A stretch of 64,000 bases of DNA from Apostichopus japonicus. Its lineage: Eukaryota > Echinodermata > Holothuroidea > Aspidochirotida > Stichopodidae. Shown piece by piece: positions 10,806 through 41,160 of the stretch. The translations under genes were made by a program, and so were the position numbers. Location: positions 31,812,668 through 31,876,667 of the forward strand of contig NC_092569.1 in NCBI RefSeq assembly GCF_037975245.1, read 5' to 3'. The notes below the pieces were generated by a model. It was not told the DNA's origin, ran no database searches, and worked only from the letters and a program-made list of their open reading frames with translations. Each line of letters begins with the position of its first letter. The stretch's first letter is position 1.

Positions 10806-12787
10806 TCCCGTGTCGATTTAGCTCTTCCAAATTTCCCGACGGAAAGGGGAAGGGGACACATTCGCCTACACATAGGATCAGATATGGACCTATTTATTAC
10901 TTGATATGATTTGAAACATGGCTTACCAGTGTTGCTTTGTATGGGTATGTTTTGTCATACGACTTAATGACATAAAAACTGGGGTCAATATATTCCGCTG
11001 TGGGCATAGTAGTCGAGTAGTATAGACTAATACTTTCATGTATGTAGGATTTGCACACCATGTCTGTGAACTGTTACTGTTAGTAATCACACAGGTCGCT
11101 GCAGGAACGTAAGCACACTGAAGGGCACAACGGGATCACGTGACGCGAAGGGAAGCAACACAGCATATGGACCTGATACATGATTGTATGTTTTATGGAT
11201 TCGTTTACAAATTAAAAAATTGAAACAAATCATTTTATCATTTATATGTAAAATGATTGAAGCTAAGTCGTGCACATTTGGTAGGGGTATTTCTAAGCGC
11301 GTGCTTAGGCCTACATTATATGAGTGCGCTGAATAAACTCTTCTCAAGTTCCTAGACAAATTAAAGTCAAATATTAGCTAATTAAATGGATCCGGTTAAT
11401 TATTCTAATAAACCAATTAACCTTGATTCTTACCTCTATTTATTCCAAGATTGTAGTGTTATTTCTTCTGTCGCAGTACCAGGTCAAACACCAAACATAG
11501 GCCTACTACGAAATCAATCCTAAAAATGGAATTTCTGTTGCTTGTTCTGACGGTACAAGATGGCGGAAGACGCCTACATTAGGCGGTAAATTAAAACCGT
11601 TCTATTAGCGTGGATAGACTTATAACTGCTCATTCATTCAATTGTTTACAAATGTCCAAAGTCCAAAGTCAAATTTGATGGGAGTGATAAAATAAACTGC
11701 AATTGTCAACGTGTGTCTCGTCTAGTTATACAGACATTCACAGACAGATTAATGCTTGCATAGTCAAGTAAACTTGCGTGAAGTTTACATCTGAAAAGAA
11801 ATTAATTCTAAATCCCCAGTCATACATGAACACTATACGGGATAACATGGGATTGCATACTTGACCATCTCCAGTGTAAACGTAGGTTTAGATTCCGGTA
11901 CCGAGAAGGGAGCTTACAATTTAAAATATTAGCGTTTCTTTTGTGGGACTCATGAATTTAATTAGCAGGTTAAAGGTTTAGTCATAGTTATAATAAAGAA
12001 CTGCCTTCATTTTCAGGTCTATTAGATTCACTGCCGGAAATCTTCCTGGCTCAATCCACTGCCACAGTACTCATTATGGGGCGGGAGGTGGGGGGTGGGG
12101 GGAATTGACGCATTTTGTCGAGTCAATTTCCTTTCTGAGATTACTGCTTAGTAATCCAAGTTATAACTCGTAGCACAATCGTACAGAGTAGAGGTATCAG
12201 TAGTTTTATAGAGCGTTGAAACTATTTCCAACAGTTTTGTTCGACTTAATACATAAACTGGAAAGAGACCTTGAATCTGACAGAGTAATTGGGGTGGAGG
12301 GCCCATAATTAAGGAACTCTGTTAGCTACCGAGAGCTACAAGTGAAACAAATCTTCTTAAACACCCTTTATGATTAGCTTCAACAGGCGTGTAACCCCTA
12401 TATTACTCGTAACTACCTATATGGCTATTTGTGTAGCGTTGTAACGTTACTCATCAAGCAGAAATATAGACACAACAGCTACTGCGAGTTCAGATCAGTT
12501 CAAAGTATATTTTCGCATTTATCATATAATAAACCATTTAACCATAAACCATTTAATATATGTTTTATTGACGGATTGAGTGATCAGAACTTTATGCACG
12601 CTGCAAATAAAACAGCTTCGGTATACACATGCAGTAACCTTGAGAATATAAAACATTAAAAAAAAATAAACGGGAAGAAATACAGACCAAATTCAAATGA
12701 ATGTATTTTCAAGAATTAATCATAGATATAGAAATAAAAAGAATCAAATGGAATAATTTTGTGACTAATACAGTATTTATTATTTTG

Positions 12788-12789
<2 letters not shown>

Positions 12790-12833
<44 letters not shown>
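12790..12833. repeat. (AT)n microsatellite
   Basis: About 22 uninterrupted AT dinucleotides. Confidence 0.95.
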
Positions 12834-12834
<1 letters not shown>

Positions 12835-13171
12835 CATATAATCTTAATGGGCATACTCTTACAAAGCATACATTTATCTTGCCTATAGATAAATATGAAC
12901 GTACCAGTTGAGGAGGCACTATTATTGCCAGAATGTTTATTTTGAAATATAACTGCACTGCCACTATATTTTATAATAAGTATTATATCGCAGAGGATTG
13001 ATAGCACAGACAAGCACTTAGGTGATATCAGCAAGTTTTTGCACCTGTTATTCCCTGGTATGGCAATATTAACATATATTTGCTGAAATCAAAATTTATT
13101 TTGCGATATTAGCAATTGGTGATCTCAACAATTGCTTGAGTCATCGAGTGAACTCCTAGTATCATCAGGTG

Positions 13172-13191
13172 AATTGTTGATATCAACAATT
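13172..13191. repeat. Perfect 20-nt palindrome
   Basis: AATTGTTGATATCAACAATT reads the same on both strands. Related pieces (TGATATCAG, GATCTCAACAATTG) lie at 13022-13130, so this is part of a locally repeated palindromic motif. Confidence 0.8.
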
Positions 13192-14379
13192 GCTGACATT
13201 TAAACATTTAAATGTTTCATTGGACATCCTAAGGGTGCAACTTAATATCCACAAATAGTGGTATATTACATTTATATTAACATATACACAGGAACCTTAC
13301 AGTGAAATTATTTACAGAACTTGATATAGGTCAAAAGTTTGGGTACAAAAGCCATGTCGATTGTACTTTTAAAAAAAAAGTACGATAATCCTTAACAATG
13401 AAATATTGATATTTCTCTAAAGTTAATACATTTTCTTTCTTTTTTAGTTTAGTGTGTGCACTCCAAGTTGGGTATCGATATCCGTATATATAGTTATATA
13501 ATAACATATACATGACAAAGCAAGTGTCCCACTACAGCATTACTCATTGTTAATACTTTAATTTGCTTTTAAGTATTGTTTTTCTAGATGCATACAAATG
13601 TATATAAAACAGATTCAGTCAATGTACTTCACTCAATCATAAGCAATGGGGATCTATATGCACACATTAACAGAGGGCGCTGTCCTTTCTAGTTCCGCGA
13701 AACTTCTCAGAAACAGTCTCTGAAAAACTGAGAATTCCTATGAGGAATCTCTGTTAGATACTTCTTGGCAAAGTACCTGCACATTCCCTTATTCACACAT
13801 TGTGTGAAACATTCGAACTAATAGATTCATAACTAGCACATAATATTAGCAACGTAATGTTCCCCACCGTTCGCTTGGCAACTGAACATACATCTAGTCT
13901 TCAACCAATCAGAAAGCTTCTTTGTAGTATTTTCAATCACGTCCGCTAAACTTAGGATCAGCTTTCATCGTCTCTCAAATTGTATCCAAGTCTCAGAGAT
14001 GGAATAAACTGAACTTATTATACCCTGCGACTCTTCTCGTAATTATCGAGGACGAGATCTTCTTACAAAATTTCTTTTCACAACTAGCGCAAAGATAGTA
14101 TATTTTCCTCAAAGCGGGGTCTTGCTTCATTTTCTAATCATCGATTTTCCTAACAGTATTTCGTGTTTTTTGGGTTTTGTGTTTTTTGTCGCCCTGAACA
14201 CCATCATGGTGCGGGGCAATGCTATTACCCCAGGAGACATGACGTTTCCCTTCCTGGAAGGATCTTCTTCAAAGTTGACCTTTGACATCGCTGCCATGGT
14301 TTTTTCAGTATATTCAAATTTTGGTTAAAAGATCCTCCTACAAAATGAAGGTTAATTAGCGACTGATGAATTGTTCGAT

Positions 14380-14450
14380 TTAAAGGGTGTGAAGACTCAC
14401 GCAAAAAGAAACGTATAATGCCGGTAATAAAAGTGTTAGACACCACCATC
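14380..14450 (+). repeat. Dispersed repeat family R1, copy 1
   Basis: A block from TTAAAGGGTGTGAAGACTC to GTGTTAGACACCACCATC is shared with 49365-49462. This copy lacks about 27 bp of the middle. It is probably a short interspersed or MITE-like element of unknown class. Confidence 0.7.
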
Positions 14451-15861
14451 AATCTCAGAAAATACACACACACAACTTGCTACCATCGGTAATTAGACAC
14501 TAGTGTACAGTCAGTGCATACAGCTGCGGTCAATACCCACAGCACAGTGTAAAAACAATACAGCGATGGACATCTCAGGTCCAGCTAAAGATAACAAAGT
14601 ATCACGTTTCATAACTGTACTGTCTGCATTTTTGTAGCGACACGAACAAAAGGTCACTTGCAAGCAACGGAAAGTTAACTTTTTTTCAGATGGCCGCACG
14701 CGGTTTGGGGCGAGTCTTCAATGCCTTTAAATCCTCATTTTTTAGATACTGCATTATAGAAAATAATATATTTTTCTTGGTACAAACAAAAAATTACAAA
14801 TGTTTTCTTCATTATTTAAAGTGAAACAAGGCTTTAGTGTTAAGTTAAAGAACTGCTTTATAAGACAGTGATGAAATTGTAATAAGTGAGTATAGTAAAG
14901 ATAACTACGTCAACTTTAAAAATGCTGTGCAAGAACTGTTGTGTGTTGCATTGTTCCCATAATGGCTAATAAGTAATAATAGCGAATATAGGAAGTTCAA
15001 CGAGACTTAAAAAAATCAATTCTGTGGCCTAGATGTATTCCCCTTTATGAATAAACATTACCTCATACTAAGAGCAAATTTAGTTGGTTGTACCGGCATG
15101 GTCGTAGACGTTGCGATCATCAATAGCTCGAAATAGACTTTTCCCTGTAGCTTGACCAGCATTGCTGTAGGTTTTATGATAGATAAAGCATATAGATAAA
15201 TCTCACGCGAAAATATTTTTTTTATATATTTTTTTCTTGCAAAGCAGCGACATAACAATTAATTCGGTTAATTGAGATCAAATATTCGTGTATTCGACGA
15301 TTAACTGAGGTCAATCAATGGTAAGGTAAGGCCACTAATTGGGTTGTAACATGCTGACAATAAAGTCTCATATTTACTTTTTTCTTTTGCGATAAGATCT
15401 TCGATTTATTTTCCTTACAAATTGCAGGTTTTTCGAAAATATATTCCGATGTAATTACTACACACATTTAACACACGACTTGGTTATATTAATCAACCTT
15501 AGCAACCAACATTTAGTACATGGACCAGTTTTGCGAATCATGGAGATAGATAGAAATATTGTACAAAAGCACTGGTGAAACACCGCCTATGTTTAATATG
15601 TTCTCCATTTTTATTTTCCACTGGGATCCCTAAATCCAAATAGCCATTTTCTATAAGAATATTCAGGAGAAACAAAGGACCGCTATTATCCCGTACTTCA
15701 AGACCCATTATTTTACAGCAATTCCTTATTCATATAAAGTGTGCAATGGAGTGTAGGCTTCAAACATCATTTAGTCTTTGCAAATGTCTCCCCATTATTA
15801 CATGTCAAAGTCAAGAATTTACTTTGTGTCCATCGGACATCCTGTTATGCTCTGTCTTTAA
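14451..15861. other. Intergenic, no gene seen
   Basis: AT-rich, with no coding signal and no clear repeat structure. Confidence 0.45.
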
Positions 15862-16205
15862 CAGCCCTAACAGTTATGCCACGTCGTTACCCTGACTACT
15901 GCAGTGACCCCGTAGGTGTTCAGCCCTTACAATTAGCCTGTCCCGTCATTACCCTGACTACTGCAGTAACCCCGTACGTGTTCAGCCCTTGCAGTTAGCC
16001 TGTCCAGTTAGCCTGTCCCGTCATTATCCTGACTAGGCTGCCGTAAGCCCGTACGTGTTCAGCCGTTACAGTTAGCCTGTCCAGTTAGCCTGTCTCGTTA
16101 TTGCCCTCACTACTACAGTAACCCCTACGTGTTCAGCCCTTATAGTTATATCCTGCCATTACCCTGACTACTGCAGTAACACGGTAGGCTACGTGTTCAG
16201 CCTAT
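15862..16205. repeat. Minisatellite, about 60-bp unit, about 5 copies
   Basis: Units contain CCCTGACTACTGCAGTAACC, a CGTGTTCAGCCCTT block and CAGTTAGCCTGTCC. Some copies carry an extra internal AGTTAGCCTGTC duplication. The periodicity is imperfect. Confidence 0.85.
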
Positions 16206-19200
16206 ACTCTTGAAGTGTGCCCCTTTTTTCAATGTTTCCTCTCTTGATTAAATAATTTCAGAGATTATGTTTTCTTTCGTTGTAAGCGTTTTAAGTACTG
16301 GGTGCTTAATCTTAGTAACTTTGAATCATTATCGTTTTTTGTTTTCATTTTCATAAACAGGCAAATGTCATGTGATCATTTATGTTAATAAGTTATGTTT
16401 CTTCCTTTAAGAGACTAATGTATTTACAAGCCTGGGGGTCGTATCATAAAAGTCCGTTCCAAGTTTCACTCTCCCAAAAGGGAGCCACTTAATGGGCATG
16501 TTATTGTTTTGCCTAACCAATGGCCAACATATATAGGGTACAGACTGCGGTCATCTGAGACATTTTCAGTATATCATTTAAACTAATGAAGATTGTGGAA
16601 GATACGACTACAAAACAGCTTAATGTATTATACATGCAAAGATCATTGTGAATGGCAACCTCTTTCCCACCCCTTCTACACCCTAAATTAAAATAGTCCC
16701 TTTTCTTTTAATTTACTGCCTTTTTTTGGTAAGACCGAGGAAAAGATAAAAGAAGGTTCAGCATATTTATTACTCTGCCCCCCCCCCTCCCCAACACCCC
16801 TTTCCATCCTGGTTACCATGGTCGCGAATTCTTTCTTACTAAACCGAATTGTTGCTTACGTCAGCGATGAATATTCATAATTTTAAACAATAGGTAATGT
16901 CGCTAAGTATCTTCTTCTTATACCTAATAACCTTATCTTACAAATTCCTCAAATTTTGCAATGGCAGTCTCATATATTAAATGCAAGACGGAGTTACAAA
17001 AATCATATGCGGGGAAAAGATATGGTATTTTGGAGATTACATATTGCAAAGAAATGGATGATGGAATACAACGGATAAATATAGATATAGAGGAAGAGAG
17101 TATAGGTGTATATAGCCTTTCATAGGTATAGTTTTTTTGATGATTAAATGATGCATTGCAATGGAACTGCCTTTACTTTCCGTAAAATATCAGTTATTGG
17201 TTCGTTTGATTCCGTGATAATAATTGCTTGAATTCGCTGGAAATGACACAACAATTATATTATAACAGTTTCTCTTCAGAGAATAACACCTTGTGTTATC
17301 AAGGGGTGAATTTTATTTGTATGTTGAGTTCTTAATATTTAGTTTCCTTCACTTTGATTTATAAAACTGTTTTAATCTTTGTAAAGTGTTTAATCAAATT
17401 CCTTCCATATAGATATCATTCAGTTTGTCTGAATTGTACTTCATTAATTCAATCCTTTGAAATTTCAGAAAATAAAAGAATATTTCCCTTCTCGGTTTCT
17501 CCACAATATGTTTAGATTGTTGGTAAATCACTGCAACTAAATATAAAACAGTTGCTGTCGTGTTTTCGGGGTGGGGAGGGGGTGGGGATCATGGTGGCGA
17601 TGGGGATGGGTAGACATGCAGCACAACCTATAACATATATATTGGGACTGGGACCCTTACTGCAAGAAGAAAAGCTGTTTCGTGTTAGAAGAATTTGATT
17701 GTAAGAACGTTGTCTAAAAGCAAAATTATAACCCAAAGTAAGTGTCCTTCCTGCCCATACTACAAAACGACTGAAGTCTTGCTATATCGTGTTCATAGGA
17801 ACTGAAATCGCAGCTAATCGATCATATTCGTATATGGGATGAGGGGTGGGGGGGGGTTGGGGTGGGGTAGAAATAGTTATTGACATTTGCCTACTGACAT
17901 TAATAGGTTTAGCCTGATATAACATGAAGTTAACGAGCTCATCATGCATGTGAACTATTTATATAGATTTGAACTGAAACATAACAAAACTTTATTTTTA
18001 ATATAAAGAAGATAACAGATGTTGAACGATGGTTTCAATTTCTAAATTATATGTGTGTGAGTTGATTTGAGGAAAAAAATCTCGGTTTAGTAACAATGAT
18101 GAAAAGAAGAAAAATGAATTAGTTGGCCGTGACCTTAGTGAAAAATCATTAATATTTTTCTCTTTTTTTAATACACCTTTCTATCATATAATATACATTT
18201 TTCCCCCACACTTTATTAATAAGTACACATTGCGCGCCTTTCTATACCTTGTAAGTCAGTACGCAAATTTCGGCAAGAAATTGATACAATTCTTAAGTTG
18301 CATTTTTCTTCAGTGATTTATTGGTATAGTTTTATATCTTTCTTAAAATTGGTCAAAAAATAGAAAGTTTATACAAAAAGAAATGTTTCTATTATTTTCC
18401 ATTTGGAACAGAATTCTATCAATAAAATCGGCAAAAAAAAGGCTTAAATTCTAAACAATTTCTACACACAATTATCATACAACCTGCATGTCGTAAACTT
18501 TGTCGACAATCTTATAGTTTGTTGGATAACATGCCGAGTACTTTCTACATTTCAACCAAAGATGAATAAATATGTGTCTATTTTTTGTCGTCAGCAAGTT
18601 TGATTATTAATCCAATCAATTGACACCAATTATATTGGTCATAAAGTACTTAATCAGGGTCGGCAAACACGGAGGATAGTGGGTGTGGTGGGTGCTAGGT
18701 GGAGGGGGAGTTTGCACCGGCGGAGTTTTAAAATTAACTCAAAAGTGACCATTTTCATAGAAAGAAAAAAATCATTTAGCGTTACGAAAAGTCTCAGGCT
18801 TGTGTTACAAAAAAAAAACACATCCTTCGTTGAAGGATTGGGCCTAAATAAACTTGTGATTAAGAATAATTATAAAAATGCCATTGTGAGGAAAAAATCA
18901 ATACCGGAAGTTGTGTTACAAGGTGTACACAGAAAATCCAATTTTTTGGCAAGTTTAAGTGAGTTAACTGTGTGATTTGCCTCCTCAAATCAAAGTCATA
19001 TGTCCCCACCGGACCTCCAACTCCCCCCCCCCCTCCCCCATCACAATTTGTGATAATAAAAAAGTAACTGTAACTTAAAACAAATTAAGACTTGGTGACG
19101 TCACGTTTCGAAGTATAATAAAGCTACATTCATGAAAATTAATAATCCTCATATTTTTGTTTTGAAAAATGAAACTTCGTAAGGAAGTAATTTCAAACGA

Positions 19201-20009
19201 AAGTAATTTATACACCGTTCCAACAATCCCCACCCTCTACCGCACCCATCGAATTCAAAAGAAAAAGAAAAATATAGAACAGAAAGAAAAAGCCAACTCA
19301 ACTCTTATATAGATACAGCTCGATAGATATATACACAGCGGCACTAGTGCGGGCGGTGCGATCACCCGGGCCCTCGCCCCAGGGGGCCCGTTGCAGGGAC
19401 AGAAAAATAACAACTCATCTGCTTGAGCCGGCCGCTGGCCACATGTGGTCATAAGGGCCTGAGAGTGACATGCATATTTAAAAGAAATAAAAATATTAAA
19501 ACTTATCCATCAAAGTCCAAACCATAGTTTTTGGTGATATGAAGACTATAACTATGGGGTCATTTCTATCACTGTACCGGACCCTGTTGGTTATTGCCAC
19601 ACCAATGGATATATAGCTATAAAGGTTGGTCTTGATTTACGATAAGGCGTGATTGATGATTATGAAAGCATTGCTCTATGAGAACGAATATGCATATATG
19701 CATTATATTATATGCATTAGTAGCAAAAATAAAACATGTCATGAAGTGGCAAACAGAGATCAGTTTATAGTTTGATGTCCCATTTTCAAACAAGACTTCT
19801 TGGTGATGATCATTGACCCGACAGCCAGTTTACTCAAGTTTGGAGGTATAACCTTAGCACTTCATAAGATCCCGCATATATCATATAATTATAAATACAA
19901 AACAATGATGTTGTCAGTGCGTGTGGACACGTCGTTCAATCTTAGTGAAGACATTCGTGTAGATGCAGGCTAGTTTATATCACTACTATCGGCCATTCAT
20001 TTCTTAACA
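16206..20009. other. Intergenic, G/C-run patches and possible transposon remnants
   Basis: No gene is supported. G-rich stretches lie at about 17565-17610 and 17838-17870. A segment from CAGGGTCGGCAAACAC (18655) to the C-runs near 19030 may be a decayed TIR element. A GC-rich patch at 19335-19450, with a GGGCCC hairpin, stands out from the AT-rich surroundings and resembles a DNA-transposon end. Confidence 0.4.
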
Positions 20010-20021
20010 TGTTTGGAAAAA
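20010..20021. repeat. Left target-site duplication of the U2-headed element
   Basis: TGTTTGGAAAAA here is repeated exactly at 20217-20228, bracketing the U2-headed element. Duplications of this length are typical of LINE-mediated insertion. Confidence 0.8.
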
Positions 20022-20216
20022 ACGCTTCCCGGCCTTTTGGCTAAGGTCACGTGTAGTATTTGTTCCCTTTCGAGGGGAATGGTGATGCACACCCGACGAT
20101 GATCACACAGTCACAGTCCCGATGCAAGGGGACTGGGGTTTAGAGCCGATCAGTCGTTCGGTAGTTTAGTTTTCGTGCCCAGGTTCTTTCCTGGGCGACT
20201 TTTTCTCAAAAAGTAT
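20022..20216 (+). mobile_element. U2 snRNA-headed retroposed element (SINE-like)
   Basis: The first 43 nt closely match the conserved 5' end of U2 snRNA, including the CGGCCTTTTGGCTAAG stem-loop I region and the GTGTAGTAT branch-site recognition sequence. After that the sequence no longer resembles U2. It folds into new hairpins: TTCCC/GGGAA, CAGTCCC/GGGACTG near 20117-20140, and GCCCAGG/CCTGGGC near 20177-20196. It then ends in a T-run. It is bracketed by the 12-bp duplication TGTTTGGAAAAA. TGGCTAAGGTC resembles an A box and GGTTTAGAGCC resembles a B box (9 of 11), so RNA polymerase III transcription is conceivable but unproven. Best reading: a SINE or chimeric retropseudogene with a U2 head, not a working U2 gene. 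Confidence 0.7.
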
Positions 20217-20228
20217 TGTTTGGAAAAA

Positions 20229-21392
20229 CGGAAGGCGACAGATCTAGTCTTTTAATGACTATTTTCTCAGGTAAACAGAACTTGATTTTGCAAACAAGAA
20301 GTCACATATTTGTTATAATCATGTAGACAGTCGAACAACAATCTTGTCAAAGTAAACCATTGCAACACAACAAAACTTAGCATGAATGATGATAACATAT
20401 GTATGTAGATTTACAGCGCTACTGAAAGAAATATTACATCTTTTGAAATACTTACAGACTTACATGTTCATTTTAATAATACAGTCCAGATGGTGAGTAT
20501 GCGGCGTTGAATTTATATTGCAGTAATAATGCGATTATATATACACGATTATATGTATGTATTTATATTGTATAGATCAATGTGCATTCATTTGATTTGT
20601 CAATTAGCAGACAAAAGTCGTTTAAGAGTAATGCTCGTATCCGAAGAAAAAAAAAACCCGATCGGAATTATTAATTTTTCAAGCATCGGATTAATATGTT
20701 CAGCGCTTGTCAATGTGAAGATCGTGATTTCAAATGTACGCAGCAAAGTAAGTCGAAAATTACTTTTATCATAATATTATTTCCCAGCGTCATTTCATTT
20801 ATAACTGTCGTTACCATGTTACGAAAGCCGACTTCTCAACCAAACGATTAATATACGACAGAGTAAAGAAAGAAAGAAAAAAAAAAAGGTTGAAAAACAA
20901 ATTAGAACCTGAATCTCTGTGTAGTTCCTATTAGATAGAGAACTATTTTTTTTAAGGCGCACTTATTTGAAAATGTACACTTCGGGATTGCACATTCCAG
21001 TTAGCAATAATTAACTGCATGAATTTGTACGATCGTAGGTACGGCTTCCACGTGTAATGTTGACATTGCCTCAGACGAGCGGCTTAATTGATTGTGCATG
21101 AAATCACAGCTAACCTTTTTCTTCACCATACGCAACCAAATATACACCTAGCAGATGGCTATAAAAGACGCGCCGATTTTATCATCAGGAAACTTAAACT
21201 TTAATTTACTCATGTGCAACCACATGTTCACCCTTTAAATGATTATTAAGAGACATGTGTATACTCTGAATCAACTTTTGCAGTTTTTTTTTTTCGTTAT
21301 CAAATCTTTCCAAATAATGATTTGAAGCGACCAGCTGCGGGTTTAAACTTCCGGGTATAAATGATAAATGTATCCTTTAAAGATTAGCTATT
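20229..21392. other. Downstream of the kinase gene; 3' UTR in part
   Basis: Contains the 3' UTR of the minus-strand kinase gene. The only candidate polyadenylation hexamer near the stop is ATTAAA (complement of 21200-21205), about 190 nt downstream. The rest is AT-rich with no gene seen. Confidence 0.4.
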
Positions 21393-38685
<17,293 letters not shown>

Positions 38686-38689
38686 GCTT

Positions 38690-40718
38690 CTGAAATATGA
38701 AAAATATAACGAAAGTCAAACAGTGATATCTGGTCATATACCGTCGTTAAAGCTCCAAAGCGGTTGGAAAAACTCCCTCGAACTTCTACTTTCTTCGTTG
38801 TCATACAAGTGTTCGACATCTCTCCCTCCGCCCATGCCCCCCCACCTCCCCACCTCACCCTCATAAATATGTTGAATAGATACAGATACAGAGTACCGTG
38901 TTTTAGAGTTTCAGAGAAAATCCCTTACATTTTTGAACATAGGATATTTCTACGAAAAAGCAAATCCACAGATTGCAATAAAACGTTTGTGGTAACGATT
39001 CCTGGAATGAAATTAAAAATTCCCTTACTTTTCCGGCTTAGTCTTCTTTCGAAGTTTTAATGACCGCAACATCACCTCCGTGCGTACCCTTTATCGAATC
39101 TGCGAAGATAGAAAATGTAAATACATAATCTATTTGTGTTAAATTCCTTTACTATCAGTATTTGTTGGCATCTCTATTTCTCCTGCTCCTCCTCCTCCTC
39201 CTCCTTCTTCTTCTTCTTCTAATTCACCTTCTTTGTATCTTTGCTCTGTGACATAATAAAGATGAAACTCTACCTGAAGTCATATTATAGCAATCCAATG
39301 TACACTCATTTTGGCTTGCTAGAAGCGTGAAAAATTGGGATAACCGAGAATTCTCTCAACTTGAACACTTTTCAGGTTTTTACACAGTAATTAACCTCGA
39401 TATATAATGTATATGTACCAAGCAAAAGAGAAAGAAAATTCCCACGTTATGATTTACTCCGACGTACGACACTAAACAATGAAAGCGAATTAATAGTTTG
39501 ATATTGACTATAGGCTCTTAGATTGGTCTATATCCTCTAAATGAAACCGGGTACTGTATCGATATGTACCGAGTTGGCACACATTATCTTTATTGGAGTA
39601 ATAGCATGCACGATTAGTTTCTCTTCTTACGTAGTTAATACATCAGCCTTTCCCCGGCACTTAAAGCAGCTTTCCTGCATTGGAAAATGTTTGATTTCCA
39701 TGATCTACCGAATATCACTCAAATTATGGTTACAATTTAGTTAAAATTGTGTGACTTACCACCTTCATACACCCATATAACCCCACCCCTCACCCTTGAG
39801 AGTTTTCTCCAAATTTAGGATAATGAATTAAATGCGATTATCGACATGTCATCGTTAGAATGATGAACACATTTAAAAGCAAATCGAAGAATATCCATGT
39901 TGTTTTTATATTACTGATTACTGATTATCTTTAAAAATTAAACGTAACTACACTCAAGTCATTAAGTTTGAATAGGCCTATTGAAATTGTAACCGATCGT
40001 AAATTATCATCAGAACGGTAGCTTTTACGTGCCCGCTTCGGCAATATACAAACCCAAATATAATTAACGAAATATGTTAGTTACGTTGGTTACACTTGTG
40101 ATGATACGGATCATACCTCATACAAATCTCTGAATCCATTTAAACATAGATAACATAGGCCTTAATTTACATATAAGGCTTTGGGCTGACTTTTTCAGGA
40201 AAATGTCTCCGCAATTTCTTGTTTGTAATTTCTACGAGACGTCGTGATTTACATTAAACAAGGAACACAATGTCTAAACAATTTTAGCGCTGGTAGTGTT
40301 GAACATCATGCGGGCGTGATATGTGTGTGTGGATGGGTTGAGGTTGAGGTGGGGCGGGGTGGGTGGGGTGATTTTAGATAATCGCGGCTTGCGATATTCA
40401 ATAGAATATACTTAAGTTAGTCGTTTAGACTATGTAGACATTGTTCTTAAACACTGCAAAGTGCAAACTATGTAACATCCATTTCTTCAACTGTTAAAGT
40501 ATGTTCAACTTTGATAATAAAGTACTATAAACAATGCATGCTTTACTTGCATCAGGATGAACAGCAAGATCTCAAGCCCATCTTCATAGTTTATCCAATC
40601 CATAAACCTCAACGCGTTTATGTTTAACCATTGCAACAAAAAAATATAGAAACCTCAGCTAAAAAAATAAGGAAAAGAAGACCGCCACGAAAACTGCTTA
40701 TTAAATTTTGAGAAATAG
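38690..40718. other. 5' flank/intron of the kinase gene
   Basis: Apart from the 39029-39099 candidate exon, there is a (CTC)n/(CTT)n run at 39180-39220 and AT-rich sequence. No other gene is seen. Confidence 0.45.
39029..39099 (-). other. Candidate 5' exon of the kinase gene with in-frame upstream AUG
   Basis: A 71-nt segment bounded by acceptor TATCTTCGCAG and donor GGAAAA|GTAAGG. Spliced to 38689, an ATG at 39070-39072 reads MLRSLKLRKKTKPEKS directly into MGCKGSK. An in-frame TAA lies upstream of it inside the exon. If used, it gives a 581-residue form with a basic N-terminus and no N-terminal glycine for myristoylation. Otherwise the segment is 5' UTR. Confidence 0.45.

Positions 40719-41160
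<442 letters not shown>

Larger units (their letters stand above)
10806..14379. other. Intergenic, no gene seen
   Basis: AT-rich sequence with an (AT)n run at 12790-12833, a perfect 20-nt palindrome at 13172-13191 and a G-rich patch near 12075-12100. No open frame shows domain character. Confidence 0.5.

Noticed and set aside
10182-10821. Open frames of up to 130 codons rich in His/Ser/Ile/Thr
   Set aside because: They are translations of the pentamer satellite, open in more than one frame, with no independent coding signal.
20022-20216. Functional U2 snRNA gene
   Set aside because: Only the 5' quarter matches U2; stem II, the normal Sm site and stems III-IV are missing, and a target-site duplication flanks it.
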